Source: DSUN01 sp035527715
GTDB taxonomy: Bacteria; Planctomycetota; PUPC01; DSUN01
Assembly: GCA_035527715.1 (NCBI GenBank)
Contig: DATKZY010000064.1
Location: 1-64,000, forward strand
Reading direction: 5' to 3'
Length of the DNA stretch: 64,000 nucleotides
Shown here in pieces: positions 1 through 8,245 of this stretch. The notes beneath the pieces are model-generated. The model worked only from the letters and a program-made list of their open reading frames with translations. It ran no database searches and was not told where the DNA came from. A program made the translations under genes and the position numbers. How positions within the stretch are numbered: position 1 is the stretch's first letter; the number at the start of each line of letters is the position of its first letter.

Positions 1-4
1 GGCC

Positions 5-51
5 AAGGTGATCACCCCCCGTGTTGCGCGCGTGATCATCTTGATCACCTT
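5..51 (+). repeat. Conserved-loop hairpin, copy 1
   Basis: An imperfect inverted repeat lies just downstream of the GldG-like gene. Its inner stem is GATCAC/GTGATC and its outer arms are AAGGTGATCA and TGATCACCTT. The loop CCCCGTGTTGCGCGC matches the loops at 37495-37534, 40139-40178, 40275-40312 and, in reverse orientation, 7157-7198. A further hairpin at 76-109 (CTTGCGCCCC/GGGGCGCAAG, with TTGCG in its loop) may be a relative. It could act as a terminator for the minus-strand gene or be a REP-like mobile sequence. Confidence 0.6.
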
Positions 52-120
52 GCCCGGCTCGCCCCCGCCCCCCGTCTTGCGCCCCTCCCGGGTTGCGTGG
101 GGGCGCAAGATGGCAAGGGG

Positions 121-1878
121 CTATTTCGTCTCGGTGAGCCAGCCCAGGGCGTCGCTGAGGAGCTGCGCGTTGGTGGCGAGCTGGCGGACGAGTTGGTTGC
201 TGAAGGCATCCACGTCGCCGAACACGAGGAGCCTGGGGCCCCTTCCGCCCGCCTTGGGGCGCACGGCGGCGAGCAGGCAGGGGGCGTTGGCGCCGCCCTC
301 GGCGGGCTGCCCGACCCGCAGGACCTCGAACGCCGCATCCTCCGCCGGCGCGGCCACGGCCAGCTCGGTGGCCGTGTAGAACACCGCCGCCTCGCGGGTC
401 CACTTCGCCACGAAGTCCAGCTTCGGGTTCAGCTCGAGTTCGATGGCGACCGGCGGGTTGAGGCGGCCGGGCACCTCCAGCACCTTCTTGGGGTCGGGGG
501 CCGAGATGCCGAAGCGTTTCAGCGTGTCGGCCAGGGGCACGATGCCCTCAGGCGGGTCGAGCAGCACGGCGAGGCGGCCGCCGCGCTCGACGTAGGCGGC
601 GATGGCCTTCTCCGCCTCGGCGGGCAGGGGCTTGCGCGGCCCGGCCAGGACCAGCACCTGGCAATCGCTCGGCACCGCCTTCGCGCTCGTGACATCGAGC
701 GCGGCCGCGCGGAAGCCGCGGGAGCCCAGGTAGTCGGCCGTCTGGCTCAGGCCCTCGTTGCGGCGGTCGGCCATGCGCCGCTCGCCGCAGCCCTCGGCGA
801 AGTAGAGCAGGCCGCGCTCCGAGAGCAGGTCGTCGAGGGCCTGGGCAACCACCTTCTCGCCCTCGAAGCGGGTCTGGACGCCCAACGCCATCGGGCCGGC
901 CTCCTCGCGCCCCAGGAGCTCGGGGCCGCGGAGGAGGCGCACGCGCCCGGCATACTGGAGCACCAGCGAGTCCTCGATCTCGCTCGCGGGCCGCGCGACC
1001 GCGCGCGCGAACTGGCGCACCGCCTCGCCCTGCGTCGCGAAGTCCAGGTGCTGCACCTTCACCTGCTCGGACGCCCGCGCCATCGCGTCGGCCAGCCCGC
1101 GCGCCATCGCCTGGTCGTCGGGCAGCCGGAGCGCCAGCAGCAGCGTCGAGCGGTCCGGCTGCTGGAACTGCAGGCCGCTGTAGCCCGCCAGGGGGTTGCT
1201 CAGCGTCTGGAGCAGTTGCTGCCGCGGGTCCGACGACACGCTGGTGATCGCCAGCGGCCCCTGGAGCTTCGCCAGCCGCGACCGCAGCGCCTCGTCCACC
1301 GCCATGTAGTACGGCACGCTCAGGCCGCCCGCCACCCCGCCCCCGAGCCGCGCGAACTCCCCGGCGATCTTCTCGTACTGGTCGAGCTTCACCGCCAGCT
1401 CCTCGCCCGTGCTCTTCAGCCGGCAGTACACCGCCTGGCGCCGCATGTCGATCGCGTACACCTCCAGCGCCTCGCCCCCGCTCCCCCGGCTCGGGAAGTC
1501 GAACACCACGGCCGGCTTCGCCTCGCGCCCCGCGTCGGACCCGAAGAACTCCGCGGCCTGCTCGCCCGTGCGCGTCATGCGGGTCAGATGCACCAGCAGC
1601 TTCAGCTTCTGCTCGAACTCCTCGCCCGACACGCGGGTCTCGAACCCGGCGTTCGGCCCCTCGGCGTTCAGCCCGTCGCCCACCCGCAGGAGGCGTTTCT
1701 GTGTCCGCACCTCGATCCGCCGCCCGCTCGGCCCGCCCGCGGGGCCGCTCGCGATCGGGTTCAGCAGCCACAGCAGCGCGAACACCGCGTTCCCCACCGC
1801 CAGCAGCCCGATGACGGGATACAGCACCACCGACACCCCGGCCCCCCGCCTCGCCGTTGCCTCTTGCACCTTCGCCAT
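121..1878 (-). CDS. GldG-like / ABC-type transport-associated periplasmic domain protein
   Basis: This 585-residue protein resembles the GldG family, auxiliary subunits of gliding-type ABC transport systems. The N-terminus has one membrane segment (VLYPVIGLLAVGNAVFALLW). A long extracytoplasmic region follows, and the C-terminus has a Rossmann-like part ending in FGDVDAFSNQLV and LGWLTETK, which matches the family ending. The usual second C-terminal membrane helix is absent. I chose the ATG at 1878 because GAGGAGG lies 8 bases upstream; an upstream in-frame ATG lacks such a site. The gene lies downstream of an unrelated hydrolase on the same strand, and no GldA or GldF partner is visible, although partners could lie beyond the left edge. 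Family assignment is good; the transported substrate is unknown. Confidence 0.7.
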   Translation of the reverse strand: MAKVQEATARRGAGVSVVLYPVIGLLAVGNAVFALLWLLNPIASGPAGGPSGRRIEVRTQKRLLRVGDGLNAEGPNAGFETRVSGEEFEQKLKLLVHLTRMTRTGEQAAEFFGSDAGREAKPAVVFDFPSRGSGGEALEVYAIDMRRQAVYCRLKSTGEELAVKLDQYEKIAGEFARLGGGVAGGLSVPYYMAVDEALRSRLAKLQGPLAITSVSSDPRQQLLQTLSNPLAGYSGLQFQQPDRSTLLLALRLPDDQAMARGLADAMARASEQVKVQHLDFATQGEAVRQFARAVARPASEIEDSLVLQYAGRVRLLRGPELLGREEAGPMALGVQTRFEGEKVVAQALDDLLSERGLLYFAEGCGERRMADRRNEGLSQTADYLGSRGFRAAALDVTSAKAVPSDCQVLVLAGPRKPLPAEAEKAIAAYVERGGRLAVLLDPPEGIVPLADTLKRFGISAPDPKKVLEVPGRLNPPVAIELELNPKLDFVAKWTREAAVFYTATELAVAAPAEDAAFEVLRVGQPAEGGANAPCLLAAVRPKAGGRGPRLLVFGDVDAFSNQLVRQLATNAQLLSDALGWLTETK

Positions 1879-2045
1879 GCCGCAAGCCTCCTCGTCAGGC
1901 TTCCCCATTGCGTGTGGGCGGGGCCTCCGCGCCCCGCGAAACTCCACCCTGGATTGTATGGATGCCCGGAAGCAGAGTCAAGCGCCGCACACGGCGACGC
2001 GCTCTGGTAAGGAGATTTCCCGGCCCGACGGGACAGCCCCCCTGG

Positions 2046-3524
2046 TCATTGCTGCTCGGCGCGGGCCTTCTCGATCTGCCACAGGCACAGTGCCATGGGT
2101 TCCAGCTCGGCAGACAGCCGCAGGTCGGCACTGCCGTTGCTCCTTCGCTCTTCCACCATCTCCAATCCGCCGGCCGCGTCGGGGGCAGCGAAACAGTTGC
2201 TGTGCGTTGAGTCGATGAGGTAGCGGCGCACGACCAGGGCGCCGGTGCGCAGCGTCTCGGGGAGGTGGGCGACGGCGACCTCCGCTCGCACCGCCGTCCC
2301 GCCGTCCGGCTGGAGGTTCCACAGGTGGACCGTCAGGCCCGCATCGTCCATCGTGGCGAGAGCGCCGAGCCCGTTGCCCTTCTGGCCGAGTCCCGACGAG
2401 ACCGCGACGACTTCTCGTTCGCGGTGCATTCGGAGCATCTTGACGGCGGCGCCATACGGCGTCATGCGGAGCCTGGTGTCGAACTGCACCATGGCGATCT
2501 GCGGCTGCGAGTGATACTGGACCCACGGGAACAGCCGCAGGTCGCGGGCGTATCGCGCCTGGAACTGGAACGCCGTCATGCCCGCCGCCTGCCACAGGTT
2601 CTTCTTCGGGTCGTCCTGCCACTTCAAGGCGTAGCCGATCTCGGTGACGAAGATGGGGAGATCGGCAGGCAGCGCCGCCTTCTTCAGCGCCCCGTCAATC
2701 TCGTCCTCCCACCCGGCGATCTCGGCGGGCGCCGCGACCCAATAGTGGTGAAACGAGAGGAAGTCCAGCTTCTTGGCCGGGCTGGGATCGCGAGCGAAGT
2801 CATTGACCAGGCGCAGGGCTTCCTTCGTGCGGAACCCCGCGTTGCCGCCGACCCGCAGCGGCAGCTTGGGCTTCATCTCGGCATTCAGCTCGACGATGGC
2901 TTCGTAGGCGCGGCGGTAGAAGCCGTAGTAGTTCTCGAGCTTGCCCAGGTTGCTCTGGTTTCCCGCCGTCGGCTCGTTCAGCACTTCGATGTAGAGCAGG
3001 TTCGGGCACCGTTCCTTGTAGTGCCGGACGGCGGCCTTGAAGACCTCCTTCCACTTCTCAAATGTAAGCATCCCGGTGAGGACTTCCTGCTCGTACCGCC
3101 GGATGTTCATCAGCACGGCCTTACTGTGGGCGCTCACGGAATCAACGTAGTCGTAGTAACGAAGCCCGGTCGTGTGGCCGACGACGCCGTAGCGCTTCTT
3201 GTTCGGGTCGCCCGCGTAGTAGTTCTTGTTGATCTCGTAGTCGAACCGGTAGGTGTCGGTCCGGTAGTCCCACATCTGGTCGAGCATCAGCCAGCAGCGC
3301 GTGACCTCCGGGCGACCGAACTCCTTCTCGACACGCGCGCACAGCTCCACCGGCGGCGGCGCGCGGCGCGAGACATTGACATGGCCCCACAAGATCGGCG
3401 GCCGTTGCAGCGTCTTGCCGCAGTCAACCGACACCGTAACACGTTGGCCAGCGGCACACGCAGGCCCCGCCAGCGTCACGAGAACCAGGGCACGATACAA
3501 CCCGCGTCTGAGATTGCAGCGCAT
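2046..3524 (-). CDS. Exported glycoside hydrolase-like protein (clan GH-A, GH39-like)
   Basis: This 492-residue protein has a signal peptide (about residues 1-25, ending CAAG) and a TIM-barrel pattern of the GH-A clan. The motif YIEVLNEP places the likely acid/base at Glu184, and IFVTEIGYAL places the likely nucleophile at Glu295. FHHYW near residue 259 is typical of the strand before the nucleophile. The C-terminal ~100 residues look like the beta-sandwich that often follows such barrels. GH39-like is my best guess for the family, but GH5 or an unassigned family is possible, and the substrate cannot be read from the sequence. The gene stands alone, with about 170 bases between it and the next minus-strand gene. 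Confidence 0.65.
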   Translation of the reverse strand: MRCNLRRGLYRALVLVTLAGPACAAGQRVTVSVDCGKTLQRPPILWGHVNVSRRAPPPVELCARVEKEFGRPEVTRCWLMLDQMWDYRTDTYRFDYEINKNYYAGDPNKKRYGVVGHTTGLRYYDYVDSVSAHSKAVLMNIRRYEQEVLTGMLTFEKWKEVFKAAVRHYKERCPNLLYIEVLNEPTAGNQSNLGKLENYYGFYRRAYEAIVELNAEMKPKLPLRVGGNAGFRTKEALRLVNDFARDPSPAKKLDFLSFHHYWVAAPAEIAGWEDEIDGALKKAALPADLPIFVTEIGYALKWQDDPKKNLWQAAGMTAFQFQARYARDLRLFPWVQYHSQPQIAMVQFDTRLRMTPYGAAVKMLRMHREREVVAVSSGLGQKGNGLGALATMDDAGLTVHLWNLQPDGGTAVRAEVAVAHLPETLRTGALVVRRYLIDSTHSNCFAAPDAAGGLEMVEERRSNGSADLRLSAELEPMALCLWQIEKARAEQQ

Positions 3525-3937
3525 CAGGGTTCTATCTCCCGCTTGAAGAAACTCGAAACTCGGTGAATCGCGTCAAATGGGGCTTCTGCGGATGCTCCTG
3601 GCGTGCGCGCAGCCTGTGTTGTAGCCCACGAAGTGGGCGACCGCAGGGAGCCCTGGGAAACCAGCCCCCCCATTCCTGAGCCCCTGCAAGGGGCGATTCA
3701 CTGGCTTCTGAACCGCCCCCGTTCGGGGGCCAAGATTGTTGCATTGCCTGCGTGGAGGTCAATAGTGGTGGGCGCATCCGTCGTAGAATGCCGCCAATCG
3801 CCGATCCATGACCGCTCCTGACGCCAGACACGGACCTCCCTTCAAGGGAGACGGCAGGGAGAGGATCGGCGTCGCGAGCCACCCCGGCCCCGCCGGGCAA
3901 CAATGTAGAATGACGACCCGACACCTACCGTCGCGGC
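3525..3937. other. 413-base intergenic stretch with several hairpins
   Basis: No convincing gene is visible. The stretch holds a TGTAGC-type hairpin at 3620-3639 (GCCCACGAAGTGGGC), a second at about 3712-3730 (CCCCCGTTCGGGGG) and a third at about 3836-3852 (CTCCCTTCAAGGGAG). Between them is a GC-rich sequence with short complementary blocks. It separates two minus-strand genes and so contains the 5' region of the upstream hydrolase and the 3' region of the PEP-CTERM gene. Confidence 0.5.
3620..3639 (+). repeat. TGTAGC-type palindromic repeat
   Basis: The unit starts TGTAGC and folds into the perfect stem GCCCAC/GTGGGC around GAA. It resembles the TGTAG(G/C)C-led hairpins at 10963-10988, 23290-23315, 26056-26110 and 28037-28061. 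Confidence 0.5.
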
Positions 3938-5350
3938 TCAGCGCGTACGCCGCCGGCGCCATAGCCCCAGGCCGCCGAGGGCCAGCAGGGTGAGGGTCGC
4001 CGGCTCGGGGATCAAGTCCGACGTCAGCGTGCCGCGGATCACCACGTTGTCCAGGCGGAACACGTTGCCGCTAAGGTTGGTGTCGTCGTACATGTAGAGC
4101 CGGAACTCGATGGGGTCGGTGAAGTCCTGGAAGGCCGCCAGGAACAGGTCTACCGTGCAGTTTTCCCACTCATCCGGCGTGGTGTTGCCGGGCCCGGCAT
4201 CGTAGGCAGCGAACGCGGCCAGGGTGCTCACAAAGGCATCCGCGCTGGAGCGAAGGAACATCTGTCTCAGCCCTACCGGCGCAGAGTTGGTGCTCCACAC
4301 CAGGTCGAAGGTCAGGCGATACAGGTCAAGTTCGACTCCAGAGTCGGGCGTAAGGGTGAACCCGAGGTAGTCGTTTGCGGCCACGGCGCCGGCCTCGGTG
4401 TTCGTGGTGGCGTTGCTCCGCATCAGGATGCCCCGGCCATTCACGCCGTTGACCGACGAAGCGACATAGGGATCCCCGCCCGCCAACCCGGCGCCGATGA
4501 TCATATCGCCCGCGGTCATGCCCGCCGCCACGTCGGACGGAGCCATGTCCATGGGGGTGGGGCCGCCGCTGAACCTGTAGCTCGCGATCACCGGGACCGA
4601 ATCCCCCAGCACGAACGACCCGGGGGCGAGGGCCTGGTCGGACATGGCGACGCCGTACATGACCCCATCCCACTGCGCGTCCGCGACGTGCGCCGCGTTG
4701 CCGATCCGGAAGTTCGACGTCCCCGGGACAGGAGTGCCGCGTGTCTCCCGGCCCTTGCTCACACCATCAACGAACACCTCGAACACGGAGTTGCTGGAGT
4801 CGTACCTCACGGCGATATGGTGCTGCGTCGCGTCCGACTGGTTGCCCGGCAGCGTCCACGGCTGCGCCACCTGGGGACTGTCGATGCCGCCGCCGTCGGG
4901 CGGGACGCGGACCTCGATGAAGGTCAGCCCGCTGTCCGCCCCCAGGAACACGGTCTCACTGGCGGCAAAGGGGTCCTGGTCCGACCCGATGGCGGGCGTC
5001 CAGCCGCTGGGACCGTCGGCGCTGGCCGTGAACTCGACCGTGAAGCTGCCTCCGGCAATGGCGCTCTGCGAGAGCGGCGTCGCCACGTAGCTGCGCACCC
5101 CGTCGTCCAGGAAGCTCAAGCCCCCGCCGGTCACCCAGCCCTCGCTCACGCCGAACGCGCCCGCGCCGGCGGCGGTGTTGGCGAAACTCGTCAGGGTTCC
5201 GTGGTTGCCCGAACCGCTCACATCGGTCACGGCCGTGCCGCTGCCGTTGCTGAAGTCGTAGCACAACAGCGTGGTCGCCTCCGCGGCGTCGCCAAGCCCA
5301 AGAGCCATCCCCGCCACCACACACGCGAGCACGATTCGCTGCACCTTCAT
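3938..5350 (-). CDS. LamG/concanavalin-like PEP-CTERM exported protein
   Basis: This 470-residue protein begins with a signal peptide (VLACVVAGMALGLGDAAEA). It ends with a PEP-CTERM sorting signal: a PEP motif (IPEPATL), a hydrophobic stretch (LTLLALGGLGLW) and the basic tail RRRRTR. Such tails are cut by exosortases, after which proteins reach the surface or extracellular matrix. Residues about 30-230 look like a laminin-G/concanavalin A-type sandwich (LCYDFSNGSG, FVDGVSKG), and a second sandwich-like region follows. The ATG at 5350 has AAGGAG seven bases upstream. A GTG one codon earlier is less likely. It is preceded by a sigma-70-like promoter. No exosortase gene lies in the window. Confidence 0.85.
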   Translation of the reverse strand: MKVQRIVLACVVAGMALGLGDAAEATTLLCYDFSNGSGTAVTDVSGSGNHGTLTSFANTAAGAGAFGVSEGWVTGGGLSFLDDGVRSYVATPLSQSAIAGGSFTVEFTASADGPSGWTPAIGSDQDPFAASETVFLGADSGLTFIEVRVPPDGGGIDSPQVAQPWTLPGNQSDATQHHIAVRYDSSNSVFEVFVDGVSKGRETRGTPVPGTSNFRIGNAAHVADAQWDGVMYGVAMSDQALAPGSFVLGDSVPVIASYRFSGGPTPMDMAPSDVAAGMTAGDMIIGAGLAGGDPYVASSVNGVNGRGILMRSNATTNTEAGAVAANDYLGFTLTPDSGVELDLYRLTFDLVWSTNSAPVGLRQMFLRSSADAFVSTLAAFAAYDAGPGNTTPDEWENCTVDLFLAAFQDFTDPIEFRLYMYDDTNLSGNVFRLDNVVIRGTLTSDLIPEPATLTLLALGGLGLWRRRRTR

Positions 5351-5425
5351 CACACTACTCCTTCTTCAACGCGATCCGTCATTGAAGTCGCTGGCCAACC
5401 CCATTGGCCAGCGTTCTCGGCTGCT

Positions 5426-5453
5426 ATTGTAGCGCCTTCTGCCCGATATACAA
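5426..5453 (-). promoter_or_regulatory. Sigma-70-like promoter for the PEP-CTERM gene
   Basis: On the minus strand, TTGTAT (5453-5448) and TACAAT (5431-5426) are separated by 16 bases. They lie about 76 bases upstream of the start codon. Confidence 0.45.
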
Positions 5454-5584
5454 CCGCGTCTCCTCGGCGAAGACAAGTCCCCTCCAAGGGGTGACAGCGG
5501 AGCGACGCGAGCCGGCGCAGCGTCGCGCAGCACAAGAGGGGCCGAAGCCCCTGTTGGAACTTTGCGAGGCCTTGCAGGCCAAGT

Positions 5585-6934
5585 TCATTGCGGGGTCGTG
5601 GCGGCCACTGTGGCGGAACGGCAGGTGCGAGATACCCAGGCAAGGCCGATACTCCCCACCGCGAGGTCGGTGGCCAGCCGCCCGAAGAACACGCCCCGCA
5701 CTCCCCCCAGCCGCGCGCCAAGGAACGACAGCGGAATCAGGAACCCCACGACCCGCAGGGCGTTGAGCAACGACGCGGAGACGGGCCGGTGCAGGCCGGT
5801 GAGGAAGAACGTGCAGTAGCGGTGCACCTCCATCATCCCGTACCCAAACGAGATGATGCGGATGTACGCGACCAGAATCCCGACGACCTTCGGGTCCTCA
5901 CTGAACACCCCCGCAAGCCACGGCGCGCACAGGAAGAACACCACCGCCACGGCCCCGCCGTAGAGCAGGGCGAAGCGGGTGGACACCCTCTTGGCCTCGC
6001 GGATGCGGTCCAGGCGCTTCGCACCGAAGTTCTGGCTGATGAACGGAGTCAGGGAAATCCCGAGCGCCATGGGAATGACGAACGCGAACATCTCGATCCG
6101 CCCCGCGGCGCCGCTGGCCGCAACCGCCTCGTTCCCGAAGCCGCTCAGGATCCACGTGATCACCCCGGCGGAAACCGGCATGAGAATCATGCTCAGGATG
6201 CTCGGGACTGCGAAGCCCAGGATTCTCCGAAGCGAGGCGAGATACTCGCCGAGCGGCCATCTCCGGAACACCAGCAGGCGATGCTTCCTGCACAGCAGAA
6301 GGAGCAGCCACGCCGTCGAAACGCCCTGCGCGATCACCGTGGCCAGCGCCGCCCCCCGAATGCCCAGGGCCGGAAAGCCGAGATACCCGAAGATCATGAT
6401 GGGGTCGAGAACCAGGTTGAGCCCCGCCCCCAGCATCATGAACCGGCTGGCTGCCTTCGAATCGCCCGCGGAGAGCAGCAGCCCGTTCCCCAACATCGGC
6501 AGCGACATGAAGACCGCGCCCACGTACCACGTGCGCATGTACTCGCCGATGAGCGGCAGCGTCGCCGCGTCCGCCCCCAGCCGCCGGAACACCGGCCCGA
6601 TCGTCAGATACCCGCCGACCGACATGACGGCTGTGACCCCCAGCGACAGCGCCACGCCGTGCGTCACCAGCCGGGCCGCGTCGTCGCCATCGTGGCGCCC
6701 GATCGCGTGCGACACCAGCGTCGTCACCCCCACCCCGATGCCGCGGGCCAGACACGTCAGCAGCATGATGACCGGGAACGCGAAGCCCATCGCCGCCAGC
6801 GGCAGCGTCCCGAGCTGCGCCACAAACCACGTGTCCGTGAGGCTGTACGCATTCATGGCGAACGTCCCGGCCAGCATCGGGAAGGCCATGTGGAACAGCG
6901 CGCGCTTCACGCTTCGTTGGACGAGCACCGACAC
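5585..6934 (-). CDS. MATE-family multidrug/toxin efflux transporter
   Basis: This 449-residue inner-membrane protein has about twelve hydrophobic segments in two halves, the layout and length of MATE exporters, which move organic cations out using a proton or sodium gradient. The N-terminal MAFPMLAGTFAMNAYSLTDT followed by LGTLPLAAMGFAFP is typical. The second half repeats the pattern (ILGFAVPSILSMILMPVSAG). The start is a GTG with GGAAGG about nine bases upstream. The gene stands alone, and its 3' end lies about 230 bases before the PEP-CTERM start. Substrate is unknown. Confidence 0.9.
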   Translation of the reverse strand: MSVLVQRSVKRALFHMAFPMLAGTFAMNAYSLTDTWFVAQLGTLPLAAMGFAFPVIMLLTCLARGIGVGVTTLVSHAIGRHDGDDAARLVTHGVALSLGVTAVMSVGGYLTIGPVFRRLGADAATLPLIGEYMRTWYVGAVFMSLPMLGNGLLLSAGDSKAASRFMMLGAGLNLVLDPIMIFGYLGFPALGIRGAALATVIAQGVSTAWLLLLLCRKHRLLVFRRWPLGEYLASLRRILGFAVPSILSMILMPVSAGVITWILSGFGNEAVAASGAAGRIEMFAFVIPMALGISLTPFISQNFGAKRLDRIREAKRVSTRFALLYGGAVAVVFFLCAPWLAGVFSEDPKVVGILVAYIRIISFGYGMMEVHRYCTFFLTGLHRPVSASLLNALRVVGFLIPLSFLGARLGGVRGVFFGRLATDLAVGSIGLAWVSRTCRSATVAATTPQ

Positions 6935-7156
6935 GGACGATCACCTTCCGGGGGGTGGGGACTCCAAACCTGTTCCGCTGCTGATTCTACGGAGGTCCCC
7001 AGTGGGAGTCAACGCGATCCGCTGCCGCGCCCCCCCTCGAATACGCAAGGACGCCCACAGAAGCCCGACAATCGCCGATTCTCCTCAGGCGCGCCCCTTC
7101 CGGAGGGGGCGCCCCTGGCCTTCTCCGCCGAAGACCGCCGAGAACCGCCATTTCCG

Positions 7157-7198
7157 CCCAGGGGCTCACGCGCGCGCTATAGGGGGTGAGCGCCTGGG
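7157..7198 (-). repeat. Conserved-loop hairpin, copy 2 (reverse orientation)
   Basis: The arms CCCAGGGGCTCAC and GTGAGCGCCTGGG pair at 12 of 13 positions. Read on the minus strand, the loop is CCCCTATAGCGCGCG, close to the loop of the copy at 37495-37534. Confidence 0.65.
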
Positions 7199-7343
7199 GG
7201 CAAGGAGGCGCCCCAAGAGGGCCTACAGCCCACAGGCCGCCAATCCCCCCGCCCCCGTGTTTGGCGGCCTGTAGTTTCACTAAGCCATTGCTGCACCAGC
7301 ACTTAGGTCAGATTGCCCCTCCGACAGACCGCCAACTCCCCTT

Positions 7344-7406
7344 CCGCCCCTCGCCGACCTCATCCGCAAACAGGCCCGCAGAAAGCCCCCCGCCGCCCGC
7401 CCCTGA
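7344..7406 (+). repeat. Gene-tail repeat, copy A
   Basis: This sequence reads PLADLIRKQAR...PAARP followed by TGA. It recurs with few changes at 8049-8110. The two copies flank the DUF5678/protease remnant, suggesting duplicated 3' ends of one gene whose body has been lost. Confidence 0.55.
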
Positions 7407-7450
7407 GCCAGCCGCCGCACCACCCGTTAGGTCAAGTCCCCGAGTTGCGC

Positions 7451-7478
7451 TTGAAACCGCTCCGCGGCGCGCTATACT
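7451..7478 (+). promoter_or_regulatory. Sigma-70-like promoter for the DUF5678 gene
   Basis: TTGAAA (7451-7456) and TATACT (7473-7478) are spaced by 16 bases, about 30 bases upstream of the start codon at 7510. Confidence 0.55.
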
Positions 7479-7509
7479 AACAGGGGAGAACGACAGGAGG
7501 CATAGGCCG

Positions 7510-7809
7510 ATGGAAGCCGCCGAAGACAGAGATATGGACTGGTTCGCCCAAGCCGACCTCAGTGCCTATGAGGGCGAGTACGTCGCCCTCGCCCACCGCC
7601 AGGTCGCGGCCCACGGCGAAGACCCCGGCGAGGTCTACGAAGAGGGCAAGAAGCGCTTCCCGGGAGAGAAGGTCATCCTCTGGAAGGTCATGAAGCAGGG
7701 CTACTACGTCTTCTGCGGGGAGTTCTCCCGCCCAGCGCCGGAGCCGATGTCCGCGAGGCCTACGGAATCAGTGGAGCCGTGGGAGTCATCTACTGCGTCG
7801 TTGAACTGA
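7510..7809 (+). CDS. Small DUF5678-family protein, C-terminus altered by fusion to a remnant
   Basis: This 99-residue protein carries a DUF5678-type domain at about residues 10-73, including AYEGEYVALAHRQVAAHGED, the central EEGKKRFPGEKVILW and the end GYYVFCGEF. The family has no assigned function, but in many bacteria it sits beside a clan AA (retropepsin-like) aspartyl protease. Here the last ~25 residues (RPAPEPMSARPTESVEPW) look like chance translation. The same DNA in the +3 frame encodes the C-terminal half of such a protease. GGAGG lies ten bases upstream of the ATG. The domain itself looks intact. Confidence 0.7.
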   Translation: MEAAEDRDMDWFAQADLSAYEGEYVALAHRQVAAHGEDPGEVYEEGKKRFPGEKVILWKVMKQGYYVFCGEFSRPAPEPMSARPTESVEPWESSTASLN

Positions 7810-7979
7810 CGATTGCCGGCCTCACCTTCCCCGCCCGCATCGCCTGGGCACAGCTTGAGGAGGTCCCGCTCCTCCTTGGCCGAACCGACGTCTTCGACCG
7901 CTTCGAGATCACCTTCCGGCAGCCCGAGCGTGTCGTCATTTTCGAGCCGTTCAACGCCCGCTCGACCCGAGTTGGATAA
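7740..7979 (+). pseudogene. Remnant of a retropepsin-like aspartyl protease
   Basis: In the +3 frame the sequence reads GADVREAYGISG, then VELTIAGLTFPARIAWAQ, then EEVPLLLGRTDVFDRFEITF and VVIFEP before the stop. This matches the C-terminal half of clan AA aspartyl proteases, which end with a PLLLGR-D-F-RF pattern. The N-terminal half with the catalytic DTG is missing, and the frame merges into the tail of the DUF5678 gene. A deletion joining the two genes explains this. A very short separate gene starting at 7779 is less likely. Confidence 0.6.
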
Positions 7980-8048
7980 TTGGTATTTGAAGATCTGACA
8001 CCGCTGCCACACCGCTGCCCACTCGTCGAGGCACGAACGTCGCCCTGC

Positions 8049-8110
8049 GTCCCCTCGCCGACCTCATCCGCCGACAGGCCCGCAACGAGCGCCCCGCCGC
8101 CCGCCCCTGA
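8049..8110 (+). repeat. Gene-tail repeat, copy B
   Basis: Reads RPLADLIRRQARNERPAARP followed by TGA, near-identical to copy A at 7344-7406. Confidence 0.55.
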
Positions 8111-8134
8111 GACACCGTGCGATGCGTCTCTCTC

Positions 8135-8158
8135 GTTGCGAAGCTCCGGCTTCGCAAC
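8135..8158. terminator. Perfect 10-bp hairpin, terminator-like or REP-like
   Basis: GTTGCGAAGC and GCTTCGCAAC flank the loop TCCG. It lies between the 3' ends of the plus-strand protease remnant and the minus-strand hypothetical gene, where a bidirectional terminator would fit. There is no T-run. The GAGCTTCG blocks beside it suggest a repeat family instead. Confidence 0.4.
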
Positions 8159-8245
8159 GCCGATCCTGCGGCTCCCGCCGCGAACCCATCGAAGCGGGAG
8201 CTTCGGCATCCCCATCGCAAAGCAGGAGCTTCGCGACGAGCAATG

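Larger units (their letters stand above)
6935..7509. other. 575-base repeat-rich intergenic stretch
   Basis: No gene is supported. It contains a conserved-loop hairpin (7157-7198), an 11-base-pair stem CAGGCCGCCAA/TTGGCGGCCTG at 7233-7271, and a gene-tail-like sequence at 7344-7406 that recurs at 8049-8110. The promoter of the DUF5678 gene lies at its right end. Confidence 0.6.
7980..8245. other. Repeat-rich intergenic stretch
   Basis: No gene is seen. The stretch carries gene-tail repeat copy B (8049-8110) and a perfect hairpin at 8135-8158 (GTTGCGAAGC, loop TCCG, GCTTCGCAAC). Two further blocks containing GGAGCTTCG at about 8195-8240 appear to be relatives of that hairpin. Confidence 0.5.
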
